Assembly: GCA_013076295.1 (NCBI GenBank)
Contig: RQOL01000906.1
Span: 6,018,297-6,082,296 of the forward strand
Direction of reading: 5' to 3'
Length of the DNA stretch: 64,000 bases
DNA from: Sanderia malayensis
Lineage: Eukaryota; Cnidaria; Scyphozoa; Semaeostomeae; Pelagiidae
Shown one piece after another: positions 33,500 through 43,860 of this stretch; position 1 is the stretch's first letter; every line of letters begins with the position of its first letter. The notes under the pieces were generated by a model. It worked only from the letters and a program-made list of their open reading frames with translations, was not told the DNA's origin and searched no databases. The position numbers and the translations under genes were made by a program.

Positions 33500-34115
33500 G
33501 CAACTCGGTCATCATATCCAACTTCAATTATTGCCCTCTGGTGTGGACTTTCTGTAGCCAAACGGCAAACAATATGGTAAATAGAACCCATAAACGTGCT
33601 CTACGGGTGCTCTACCAGGACTTTGAATCTTCCTTTGATATGCTATTGACTCGAAACAACAGCCAGACAATACACGTAAAAAATCTGCAACAAGTAATGA
33701 TCGAGGTCTACAAGACGGTACATCATCTTAATCCATCCTATCTTTGGGAATTTCACGAAAAGAAAGAAACGAGATATAACTTAAGAGTAAATGATCTCTG
33801 TAAGCTTCCAAAGGTCAAAACACGTTTGGCTGTCAATCAATATCATTCAGAGGGAGTCTCCTTTGGAACACCCTTACTGACACAATTAAAATGAGTCCAA
33901 CCCTTGCCGCTTTCAGAAATAAAATAAAATCCTGGACTGGTGAGCAATGCACCTGTAGATTATGTTTTTAAATTAGTATTTATTTGTATAAATTAGTCTT
34001 AGCCTTTGGCAATTAAAAGTAGGTTTCTTTGTAAGTTGGATTAAATTAGTACCTTGTACTAGTCTTACTCAGTGTAGACGTAATATCCAACGTTAAATAA
34101 TGTATAAATGAAATG
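33500..34115 (+). pseudogene. LINE 3' end (C-terminal RT tail)
   Basis: HKRALRVLYQDFESSFDMLL, then IHVKNLQQVMIEVYKTVHHL, then SPTLAAFRNKIKSWTGEQCT in a shifted frame ending CRLCF. This is the conserved C-terminus of CR1/L2-group LINEs. The 5' part is missing (ordinary 5' truncation). A short non-coding tail ends in TAAATGAAATGAAAAATGAG. Confidence 0.7.
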
Positions 34116-34780
34116 AAAAATGAGTATAGCGTCACATAAACTGATCAAATGAATATTTTGAGATCAGTGATGAGAACGGGAAGGGAATGCAAAATGGCAA
34201 CAACAACAGGCCTAATGTTGGCCAACATCCATTCCGCGGTTTCTTCAAGAGAATCAAAATGTAAACCACGTTTTATTCCGTCAAATTCCCCCCATAATTT
34301 CTCCACTCTATCACCATATCCAGGTATATGTGGTATGCCTTTCAAGGTCTCTTACCGGCACGCTTGGCAGCTTTTCGTGGCGGAGAAGAAAGCTGATGAC
34401 CACTGCCCGCCATTTTCCATTTCATTGACTTCATGCAAGAAAGAGACTTTTCACGTGAAAAAATCACATCTTCCTTTGCGATTCCCTGATTGGTTAATAA
34501 ACCAAATCTATTTTTAGCAGTTGCGAAAGCACGCCTTTTAACCTTGCACATTCCCTTTAAGTGTTTTTATGGGCAATCAATCAGGTGATGTGATCTTGCA
34601 ATTTGTATTTAAAATTTTTAATTCAGACTCTCATACTCTCCAATCATAACCTTACGCAACTGAACGATATCCTTAAAAATACAATTCAAAACCTTGTAAT
34701 CAACAATATTTCAGACAAACAATGCCCTGCAGCCACCTTTTATTTTAAGCTTGCTGGTGGCCTTAACAGATCTTACCCAG
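34116..34780. other. Non-coding stretch
   Basis: No supported gene. Several overlapping ORFs on both strands lack motifs. Confidence 0.35.
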
Positions 34781-35577
34781 TGGGCAATACGACGTTGATT
34801 CAACGTGGAAATAAGGTGGAAATTTGGTTAGCACGTTGATCAACGTCTATTCAACGTTTTATCAACGTAGATATCCCAGCCCGAAAAAAATGTTGAGATA
34901 TTTCGTTGATACTACGTTGAATAAACTTTGAATAGATTTTAGTATTTTTCTAACATCGATCGAATTGCGAAGTTTGATATGAATGAACAACTCTAATATG
35001 ATAAAAATGTGTGAAAGCAAAGTTAAAGACAATTTTTGTTAACGTTGAAGTTGAACGTCGAGACAACGTTTGTCTTGCAACCATTTTTCAATTTTTACAT
35101 AATGTTCTTGAATCAACTTTTAATCAACGTTATTTCCACGTACATCCACCCAAAGCACTCATATTTTTCACACTTTTAATTCAACATAATCCTCTTTGAA
35201 GCACAAGCTCATAAAAGAGCTAAACTTATTCCTTGTATTTGGAACAGCGCAAGTTTCGTGTAGATAAATAAAAACAAACTTTATATTTCAGTAATTAATT
35301 GCAATTTCATCATCCTATATTTACACAACCTCGGTGATGTCGCAAATCATTCCCGCCTTTCCTTTTGCTTTGCCTTTACGGCGCGAAAATGATGGCACTA
35401 TTCTTTCCAAGCAACAAAACTTTTACACTTTTTGACAGAGTTTCGAAGTGATGGATTTTTGGCGGTTAGTTCAATGTTTGAAATTTAAATTGCAAGTATT
35501 CCTTGACAGAAACGCTTACTAACATGTGAGAAAAATATATTTGAGTAAAGTTACAATGACGTTGTAATTTTAAAGCT

Positions 35578-35892
35578 GTGTTCTGCAAAAGTCTCAACCA
35601 TTTAGCTGCTTCGATACTTGGAGAAAAATGCAAAGCAAAAGTTGCAACAGAAAATAATGTCAAAGAACTTCATTTGGTAAGTCTTGAATTTTCAAGCTTT
35701 TATGAACATCAATTATTCAAATTTTCATGCTTTGATAATCGTAAAGCAAACAATTATTTAAATTTTATAACAATAGACTTGGTTGATTTATGCAAGAAAT
35801 TAGAACCGAGAGTGCCGTACACAGTTGAAGTTGATAAAGAGAAAGAACAAAAAGCACTTATTCGGCAGGCCCATCATGTTTTTAAGTGCTAA
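35578..35892 (+). CDS. Unassigned ORF inside the inverted-repeat element
   Basis: It reads HLAASILGEKCKAKVATENN, then LCKKLEPRVPYTVEVDKEKE and QKALIRQAHHVFKC. A possible donor (TTG|GTAAGTC) lies at about 35678, so it may be two exons. No domain recognised. Position between inverted arms suggests it is the element's own gene or captured sequence. Confidence 0.25.
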   Translation: MFCKSLNHLAASILGEKCKAKVATENNVKELHLVSLEFSSFYEHQLFKFSCFDNRKANNYLNFITIDLVDLCKKLEPRVPYTVEVDKEKEQKALIRQAHHVFKC

Positions 35893-36104
35893 GTAACATC
35901 AACTCTCCAATTGCCATTCCTTGATAGTTTCAGAACTAGAAATTATTTAAAACAGTTAAATATGCCAGTAACATGTTGTGGAGCTTTATCAGGAATTAAA
36001 TTTTGCATTCTCTCTAGTTGTTGTTCTCCAACATCCATGAGCAAAGCAATGGAAACTGAAATTAACAGCACTATTGCCAACTACTAAAAGTTGAAAGACT
36101 TAAG

Positions 36105-36578
36105 CCTGGTTTCCATATAGTCGCAGAGTGTTGCAGGGTGTTCCAGGGTGTCGCAGAGTGTCGCAGAGTGTCTTGCGGTTTCCATTTGTTGCAGGGTGTC
36201 GCGTAGATTTAGAAACAGCTTGGCGCGAAAATTGTAAATACGATTGCGCGTCAAGCTTTTGAGAAGCATGGGCGATGCAAAGAACCCAGTTTTTTTTAGA
36301 ATCTTCCATGTTTCTGGCTGTTTGTTTGCTGAAGAGGGTTAAAGAACGACGGAAGCAAATTCCAATGTTTTTGCCAAATCAACTTTTGGTGAAGTCTTTG
36401 CAAAGTTCCCTACATGTCTTTAAATTTTTTTCATGTTGTCGCAGAGTTGTTGCAGGGTGTCGCAGGGTGTCGCAAAAAATTAAGAATGCGGTTTCCATTT
36501 GTTGCAGAGTGTCGCAAAACATAAATCTGCAACACCCTGCAACACCCTGCGACACTCTGCGACTATATGGAAACCAGG
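36105..36578. mobile_element. MITE-like element with TIRs and GTCGCAGAGTGT repeats
   Basis: The terminal inverted repeat GCCTGGTTTCCATATAGTCG at the left matches its complement at the right, continuing through CAGAGTG. Inside, GTTGCAGGGTGTCGCAGAGT-type units are reiterated and the phrase GCGGTTTCCATTTGTTGCAG occurs in both halves. The flanks are CTTAA and CTTAG, so the target duplication is uncertain (possibly TTA). No transposase. Confidence 0.85.
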
Positions 36579-36960
36579 CCTTAGAAAAATTGGTGGAAAG
36601 AAACAAAATAAGCAAAAATTTGGTTTCAAAAAAGTATACAAACTTTTGTAAACAATGAAGGATGAATTTACAATAAATTGTTGCAAATGTACAGTTGGTC
36701 TTCATTTATTTATACGAAACTTGCGCTCTTCCAAATACCCGAAATAAGTCTAGATATATTATGAGCCTTTGAGAGGAATATTTTGAACTAAAAATTGTGA
36801 AATAAAGAATGAATGCTTTAGGTGGACGTACGTGGAAGAAACATTAATTAAACGTTGATTCAAGATAATATCAACGTTGAAAAATGGTTGCAAGAGAAAC
36901 GTTGAAAAACGTCCATCTCCAACGTAAATTCAACGTAGAAGCAACGTTGGACGTCTTAAA

Positions 36961-38047
36961 TATTTCTACCATATAATATTCAATGCAAAAGACATCTCGT
37001 GCGAAAATATTGTGCTATTCTCTTTTGTTAAACATGGTGCTATGACATATTAAAATCAGAAAATAGACAACATTGGAAAAAAAAACAATTTGTCGTTATG
37101 AAATGTTTGAGGAACGAAATAGGCCCAAATTATCAGAAGAAGATAGACATGTGATTACGAATTCACAAATTTGCTTTTTTGCTTTAATCAGAGCTTTCCT
37201 ATGGACTTTATACAATATGGGGTAGGATAGTAGTGACCCTCCGCCAGGCCAGGCACGTTGCACACAGAGTACGATTGAATATCTTGAGGCTGAATACGTT
37301 TATATTGTGAGCATCCTTCACTAGTTGACTAGAGTACCCTCAAATGCTTGAACATGCTCAAGGAGTAAAGTCATTAAATGGTTATTCTTTACAGCTGGTA
37401 ATATCGTTGTGTTCAGCTTGAGATTCATGGGAGAAGTCTTCTTCATTGAGTACAGAAAGGAATCGCATAAATCAGGATAACATCGTTAAGATTTCAATTG
37501 ACTTTATTTAATAAACTATTTTTTAAATCTCAAGTCTGTACTTTTAATGTTTAATTCATCTTATAATTATAAGGTAATCTGTCTATGTAAAGGTAATCTG
37601 TAATTTTCAATTATTATTTTCACACTAAATACTCCGGAATTTCAGGGGCGTATCCAGTCCAACGCAGAAACTGCTTCCGTGTCTGCTTCGGACTGGATAG
37701 AACTGCTCACAGTCCGATAACAAGGACCTGTGAGCAGTTGTCGGAAGTTTGCTTGGGACGTGCAAGATGAAAATCAAAACAATTTATTGCCCACTGAAAT
37801 TATTTTAGTTAGTGCATTACTTCATGTCCACTTGTGCCAAGATCAACCTGCCAACGAATAGGCAGGCCTGGCTGTGGCAAAACGCCATCATCACGTATTT
37901 TTGGAATGTCGATATTGGAAACTCCTGAAAAAATTTAAGTTGATATGCCCAGCGTCAATTTATATTTGGAACACGTCCAAGCAATGATACAAACAAATCG
38001 AATTTATTTACAAGTACAGGAACGGGAAAGTTGATTTGTGTTCCAAG
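36961..38047. other. Non-coding stretch with two adjacent hairpins
   Basis: TATCCAGTCC (37651-37660) pairs with GGACTGGATA (37690-37699). Immediately after, AACTGCTCACAGTCC (37701-37715) pairs with GGACCTGTGAGCAGTT (37724-37739, one bulge). Otherwise nothing is recognised. Confidence 0.55.
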
Positions 38048-38051
38048 CCAA

Positions 38052-38366
38052 TGTCACGTGTATAAAGCACGTGACTGTTCATTCACTTTAGTTATATGTT
38101 GCGTGATTTTCTTCTATTAATTATACTCTGTTTCCCTGTCAATCATCCGTTTGTATCTCTCGTCATGTACAGTTTATGTTCTAATATCTTAGCTTGTGTA
38201 TTGTCTCAGTGTTCCGGTAACGACATACACTAGCCAGAACTCCGTCAATGTCTAGTCTTTGTATCTGTGTCAAATAGTTAGATATATGTGTGATTCTGAA
38301 TAAGTAAGATCTCGCTGAAGAACGTCTTTATCTGTGTCATACTACTGTGCCACCGTAGACGTTACA
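38052..38366 (+). repeat. Solo LTR, 315 bp, with CCAA target duplication
   Basis: It starts TGTCACGTGTATAAAGC (with a TATA-box-like TATAAA) and ends GACGTTACA. TG...CA ends are flanked by a direct 4-bp repeat CCAA (38048-38051 and 38367-38370). No second copy or internal region is in the window, so it is what LTR-LTR recombination leaves. Orientation is inferred from the TATA-like box. The superfamily (gypsy-like, 4-bp duplication) is an inference. Confidence 0.75.
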
Positions 38367-38639
38367 CCAATAAACAAGGTAGTTAGCAAGACCAACTCTG
38401 GGCTTTACAAGAAAATATCAGTGGTTTAAGCAAAAATGACCTTGCTTAAATAACCAATGCACGAGGAAAGGGCGGCTTTTGAACTATGCAAGCAGTTATT
38501 ATTTGGGTAAATTTATATTCTTTGATTAAGCAAAATAATCAAGATGAAAGCACTCTGTTTATTTACATTTTATGGAAATGTTTTAGCTGATTTCAGAAAT
38601 GGAGCAGCTCAGAGGGAAAAAATGATTTTATTAGTCTAC

Positions 38640-39032
38640 CAATGTACAAATAAATTTCCCTTGTAAGTCTCTTCCTGGAAAACTCTTCAGAAGTACTGCG
38701 TCTCCAATGTTAAATAAGTTACTCGGCTGCCACCAGTACTTTGAGTCGTCCTTCCTCTTTTGCTTATGATACGCTGTTTTTAATCCTTTGATGACTCTCT
38801 TTCACACATCATCTAGACTGCGTCTGAGATCTTCAGATTACTTTTCCGGATCAGGTATCGGCTTTGCCTGCAGCATTTTTTGTTCCTTACCTAACTGTAA
38901 TCTAATGATGTCTCTGCCATAAAGCATCTCGGAAAACGTTGTTTCTGCATAGGATTGCTTGCTTAATTGGTATGTCAAAAAAGCGAGTTTGAGTTTTTTG
39001 TGCCAATCACCTTTTTCGTTTTTCACATTCAT
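38640..39032 (-). pseudogene. Integrase C-terminal fragment
   Basis: It reads WHKKLKLAFLTYQLSKQSYA and FSEMLYGRDI (the W-x4-L...Y...LLYGR block after an integrase core). After stops it continues KYWWQPSNLFNIGDAVLLKS, the GD-x-VLLK SH3-like end. It is from a gypsy or Ginger-type element. The catalytic core is not present. Confidence 0.55.
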
Positions 39033-39769
39033 TGTTAACTGTTCCTATTAAAAGCAACGGCGTTTATTTTCATGAAATCAATAAGAGCTACTTGGGAAAA
39101 ACGACGTTTTAAAATTTACCTCTTCCAATACTTACAAAAGTTTGCAACAACTCTCTAACCTCAACAAAATGTTTCCTGCAACAAAGCAATCAAATTAACA
39201 ATAGGTTTCAATCATCGTCCAAAGCATCGAGTGTGTGACAAACACGCAGCAAAAACTGCAACATTTCCTCCTCCGGAAACCTGGCTAAGAATCTAGCATT
39301 ACCTCAAGCTCCAAGCAAGCATCTTTGGTCTTGGTTACGACACGATTGGCCTGGCGTCTGTCCTTTTCACATTATAATAAAATTAGCTTCTAAGGAATAA
39401 AGTTCTTGAATACGTCTTTTTTATACTCTTTAACATACCTCTTCATACCTTGTGAATTGTTGCATACTTATATACATGTTCCTTACAGCGGAGGCTTATA
39501 AATCTGTGGGAAACTTTCCTACTTGCTCTAATAATGAAGGAAGTCCTTAGTTAAATGCATGGTGGCTGTGTAATAAAATTCATCATACGAGTACGCTAAT
39601 GTTCTCGCGTTTAACTTTTCAAAACTTTTTTCAACTAATGAAATGAAGATCTACCATTACCCAGAACACTGCGGAGACAACTGTTTAAGCTTCTCATAAT
39701 GCGTTTAAATCATTTTCCCCGCTTTGTTGAGAGGAATGAATGGGATGATTATTCAGATTGGGTGCTACC
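39033..39769. other. Non-coding stretch
   Basis: No recognised gene. It may hold further decayed element sequence between the two integrase fragments. Confidence 0.3.
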
Positions 39770-40200
39770 TTTGAACGCAGAATCTTCACAAGTCTAAATA
39801 CACAGCTCTCGTGACGCACGGCATAAAACATTTGACGTAGTTGTTCAACATTTGTACCTTTTTACACGTCCAAAGAGTGAGCAAATTCTACTCCAATGCT
39901 ACTGAATGGCATCGTGTTAGTTTTTCGAAATTCGGAAAAGTCAGTTTTCGGATTTTCTTCATAAACCAAGCATCTCTGGGGTAATTTGTAATTGCTGCCT
40001 TTGTGCGAAGCCTAATATCTTCCTCTTAGTTTTCCAAAATTACCTGCAATTTGTTGTGACAAACACGAGAGTGACAATCTTGAATGACAAAATCAGTAAA
40101 TGCGTTGTTCTTTGGAAGAATCATCGGATATTTCCCCTGATCATCTCGATCTACATTTCCAGTCTTCCTTTTGCAGGCTAAGCAACGATTCATTTTGTAC
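39770..40200 (-). pseudogene. BEL/Pao integrase zinc-binding remnant
   Basis: Reading the minus strand: NRCLACKRKTGNVDRDDQGK, then YPMILPKNNAFTDFVIQDCH, then SRVCHNKLQVILEN, a stop, and later CFMPCVTRAVYLDL. The YPI-LPK...DCH-x3-H block is the H2C2 zinc-binding region of BEL integrases, and CxTRAVxLDL is from the start of the core. Stops and rearrangement show it is dead. It is separate from the BEL element at 8-20 kb. Confidence 0.5.
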
Positions 40201-40742
40201 TACACAAAATTGAACTGATAGCGGCTCATATTCATCGTTGCCTAACATGTACTTCTGCAGATTCTGAACCAATAATACCCGTACTTCCCCTTAAGTAATG
40301 AATAATACTTAATAATAGGGAAATATGAACCGTGAGTTAACGAAAAGATTAGCCTAAATTGTGGGCTGTGTAGGAATCGCTGAACGCTGAACAAATAACG
40401 AGTTGGAACTCACTTTGTTGGAATTTCACTCTGGAACTTTGGACTTTTGATTGAAACTTCCGTTTTATACCTATTATCTTTTGTTCTCTACCACACCTTT
40501 TCTTCTTTTCATCGCTATTGCTTGTTGTTATTATGTTATTCTATATTACACGTTTGGTTATGCTACAATCTTGCATGTTATATATAACTAAACGTTTGGT
40601 TGGTGCCACATGTCATGGTTTGGTTTGCGAAATTGGTTTGCGAACGAAATGATTTCCATGTATTTTCTAACAGTATAAAAATGCCAGCTTAAAAGTATCA
40701 AATCGCCATCGATTGATATTGTATGAGTGTGAAGACTTGACT
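40201..40742. other. Non-coding stretch
   Basis: No recognised feature. Confidence 0.35.
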
Positions 40743-40965
40743 TAGGCCCCGTTTACACAAACCGTTCAAGTTTTTAGCCGTTCAAGTTTTTGTACGGATA
40801 GGGGTTGCGTTTACACGAGATCTGCTATCCGTACAAATATTTGTCCTGATAGCCGTGCAAAAACTTGTCCTGTTAGAAAGAGGACGAGTCGACAACTTGA
40901 GCGGTCAAATATTTGAACGGTACCGTGTAAACACTTCTAGCCGTGCAAATATTTGTACGGATTCA
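40743..40965. mobile_element. MITE-like repeat with GTTTACAC and TTTGTACGG motifs
   Basis: It begins GGCCCCGTTTACAC and carries CGTGTAAACAC near the right. Several copies of GCCGTGCAAATATTTG and TTTGTACGGAT lie in both orientations. It stops exactly where the THAP transposon's left inverted repeat begins, so the THAP element may have cut it. Confidence 0.55.
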
Positions 40966-41329
40966 TATAGATGATATGCACATTGACGTCACAGTCCATT
41001 CGCCGCGATGCTAAGTGGTAAATTGAGTTGTAAGATGGCGGCCACAAAGTAGCCTCTAAATAGGCCCCCAAAAATTACATAATAGACAAGGATGCCAAGT
41101 CAGATTTGCAAAGAATATTTGTCACTTGACGTCAAAATAGTAGTTTTCTGTCATGAAATCAGATTTTTATCTGACAGACTTTCATTCTTATAAAAAATTT
41201 AACCGAAAAAAAGGCTTGCGGCTTTTTATAAAAAAAGTTAGGCCAAAGTACACAAATCTCTGTCATTGACAAGAGAGGCTGATGATGAACAAAAAAGGGC
41301 GCGCACAACAAATTTTGATTTTGAAGCGA

Positions 41330-41515
41330 CATTTTTTCAAAATGGTTAAGTCTAGTTCTGTTCTTGGTTGCACGAAAAATGGATTTAAGAATGAGGTCAA
41401 ATTTCATCGAATTTCCAAAGACCCTGAACGGAGGGAAACATGGATTTTTATTGCCAAAATAAACCCAGATAGCAATATTGACCATGTTTGGGTTTGCGGA
41501 ATTCACTTTGTCTCA
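41330..41515 (+). pseudogene. THAP domain exon of a transposase
   Basis: It reads VKSSSVLGCTKNGFKNEVKF, then HRISKDPERRETWI, then VWVCGIHFVSG followed by a donor-like GTAGGC. THAP domains use a C2-CH zinc site. The second Cys and the C-x2-H are present, but the first Cys (usual MVKSC) is Ser here, so zinc binding should be impaired. Role in the family: sequence-specific binding of transposon ends. Confidence 0.7.
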
Positions 41516-41692
41516 GGTAGGCCATAACATATTTGTATTTATTCACCATTTTCTCCCTACGGATTGCTCTGATTGGGATGTGAGATTATAACTATCTGTT
41601 TTACACGTTTATAACTAAATAAATACATATGTCTCCTTAATGTTTAGGTCAGAAAAGTGAGAACATAGTCACAACTTAAAGGAAGACACATA

Positions 41693-42039
41693 TTGAGGTC
41701 AGAGGTTTTCCAACTGAGGACTGATTTGGCATTGTTATCTTTTGAGCAATGCACTCTGGAACACGACAATAATAAGCTCCTGATGAAAATTCTTGGTTTC
41801 GTCGAACCTTACCTGCATTCCCATCACAACAGAAAGCTCTCTAATTTTCAAGAACTTCTTCTTGCACTAATCCGGTTACATTTTGATTTATCAGAGCAAT
41901 ACTTGGCTTATCGTTTTGGAATTCACCAAATTAGTCTTTGCAGAACTTTCTACAAGTGGATTGTTTTTTTGTCAAAATGTCTATCTGCCCTTATTAGCCT
42001 GAAAGGGAAGTTCTTCACAAGACCATGGCTACAGCATTA
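41693..42039 (+). pseudogene. Transposase helix-turn-helix region (before DDE_Tnp_4 core)
   Basis: It reads HHNRKLSNFQELLLALIRLH, then FDLSEQYLAYRFGIHQISLC, then RTFYKWIVFLSKCLSALI. This is the HTH segment that precedes the catalytic core in DDE_Tnp_4 transposases (L-x2-RF-x-I...S-x2-F-x2-W). It stops at 42040, and the core that should follow is not recognisable. Confidence 0.7.
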
Positions 42040-42120
42040 AGAGAGCATTTTTCAAAGTGTGCTGTGATCATTGATTAACATTACCTACTGCACAAATCTA
42101 CACTGAACTGATGACCAAAA

Positions 42121-42172
42121 TTCCAAAGCATGGGTGTCTTTTGGACTTCTCGCTCCAAAAGACCCATGCTTG
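42121..42172. repeat. Hairpin inside the decayed transposase core
   Basis: AAAGCATGGGTGTCTTTTGG pairs with CCAAAAGACCCATGCTT across a short spacer, with a 2-base bulge. It sits where the catalytic Asp region should be. Confidence 0.65.
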
Positions 42173-42365
42173 CAAATGATAGCATGAAATGCCAATATAT
42201 TTCCTGCGTCCACTCTTTCTACCAAATCTCGTAAACAGTTATAAATTGAACCAGTCAAAGCTTTTATTGGCTTTCCTCCGATGTTTATAATACTGAACAG
42301 GTCGCACAAAAAGGTTGAATATTGTCACAATTTGTCCTCTAATAAATTGTCCTTAGCTTTGTAGA

Positions 42366-42572
42366 GTGCTTGTGATCGCGACATTCCACGTGCGAATCAA
42401 TGTGGAAAGAGTAATTGGACTGCTTCGAAATAGATTTACAATGTTGCAGAGCATCATCCCCATCAAGTTGTTGATGAGCAAAACTACAGAAGAAGATAGC
42501 ATTCTTGATGATATCTTGTTTGTATGTTCAGCTCTTTGCAACCTCTGTGAGTCTGTTGTTCCTCTGGAATGA
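42366..42572 (+). pseudogene. C-terminal block of the DDE_Tnp_4 transposase
   Basis: It reads VRINVERVIGLLRNRFTMLQ (the conserved RIHVERVIGRLKN block with the catalytic Glu), then ILDDILFVCSALCNLCESVV, ending at a TGA after PLE. In phase with a normal gene end, but separated from the HTH exon by about 325 bases with no recognisable DDE core. Confidence 0.75.
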
Positions 42573-43759
42573 AACAGCAGCACAGTATTTGTCACCCTTT
42601 AAATAGCTTTTTTCAAAGCTACCAAACAGACCAATGTGTAACCCCTTGTGTTGTCAAACAGAGTTTGTGTATATGTATATATATCTAGTATAACTAATAT
42701 ATATATATATATATTCGTTATATTAGATACCAATTCCTCGTAACTCTTATCAGCAGATGTGAAATTGATATTTTCAAGAGCTGAGAAATCAACTGGTAGT
42801 GGGGCGAGTTGAGTTGCTACCCAACCAAGAACAAAGTTCTGAAGTAAACATAAAGATGTAGATTTTTCTTTGAACTCAGAAACACTATAAATATAAAAAA
42901 AATTGCCCCAAAATGACAGCAGACTTCCCATTGTCCGACCAAACAAGTATAATGTCCCCTACATACAGCTCCATCATCATTAACGACGACCCAAGCTTGA
43001 TTAGGCAATTTTTGTGAAAATACTGCGAGTGTCGTAGGGGGGCTGGATTAGCTTACAAATTTCCTCCTAGGTTTGGCAAGTGACAACATACGGATATGCA
43101 TTCATACTTTTATAAGCTTTCAAACTTGAATGGGTAAAATTGCTTTTTGATGTAACCAGATAATTGTAAACGGCTGCGTAAGAAAATTTAGGCCACTGCC
43201 CCAGAGGAGTATCAAAATCAGACTTTTTCAATAAATATGGGTCTGATATCTGTAAAAATTGCAACTTCTGGTCGTAAACTAATTTTAGCTCAAAGGTGAG
43301 ACCAGAGTAATGTGTAGAAGGCGAGTGACAATCTCCAAAAGGGGCGTTCTCCTTCGGCGTCTTTTTCGCGGCCGCCATTTTGCCACTCATTTTACCACTC
43401 AGTCTGAAAAGAATGAGTTCTGTGACGTCAATATGCATATCATCTATAGAGGTGAAACCATATTTTTTGACAATTTTTTGAAACCCGCAAGTATGAATAA
43501 CGACGTCGAAATATGTACAATCTAAATTTTGTTTCGCTTGAGAACACCGCGTTGCAATTATGTGCGTCTCAGAAGTTTTGTGAAAGAGTAAGATAATAGT
43601 AGCTTTTCGGTATCCAATAAACTATCATCTGAAAAAGGAAGTATGTGTGTATGTTGGAGTGCGAGATCGCTACAAACACACAGTAAGTAGAGTGATAAGG
43701 ACGGGCTCTGGCTCACATGCGCAATGGCGTAACGTTTTCTGACTTACCGCCCATGTGAA

Positions 43760-43860
43760 AAAAGGTCAAACACCAATCATGTGACTAATCATAGACCAAG
43801 GCCACGTGATTTTATCAACACCAATCATGTGACCTGTCATTCACAATGACATGTGATGAG
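43760..43860. repeat. CATGTGA-rich tract at LINE 3' end
   Basis: ACCAATCATGTGAC occurs twice, with further CATGTGA/CACGTGA variants. Similar motifs (CATGTGGTCA, CATGTGATC, CATGTGAGC) lie at the other edge (45113-45165). Confidence 0.6.

Larger units (their letters stand above)
34781..36960. mobile_element. Composite repeat with CAACGT motifs and internal inverted arms
   Basis: CAACGTTGATTCAACG-type motifs cluster at 34790-34870, 35030-35130 and 36850-36960. The arms at about 35028-35165 and 36809-36940 are inverted copies: GTACGTGGAA and AAAAATGGTTGCAAGA recur on opposite strands. This suggests a DNA transposon of about 2 kb with subterminal inverted repeats. It encloses the ORF at 35578 and a second element nested at 36105-36578. 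Outer limits are uncertain. Confidence 0.5.
40966..43448 (+). mobile_element. THAP/DDE DNA transposon with ~80-bp terminal inverted repeats
   Basis: The left end (40966-41046) and right end (43368-43448) are inverted copies beginning TATAGATGATATGCA. They share ATTGACGTCACAG and AGTGGTAAA and then AGATGGCGGCC-like sequence. Inside lie a THAP exon and two blocks of a DDE_Tnp_4 transposase on the plus strand. The combination of THAP plus DDE_4 and inverted repeats fits the ISL2EU/PIF-Harbinger-related group. The target duplication is not clear (possibly TA). Confidence 0.75.
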
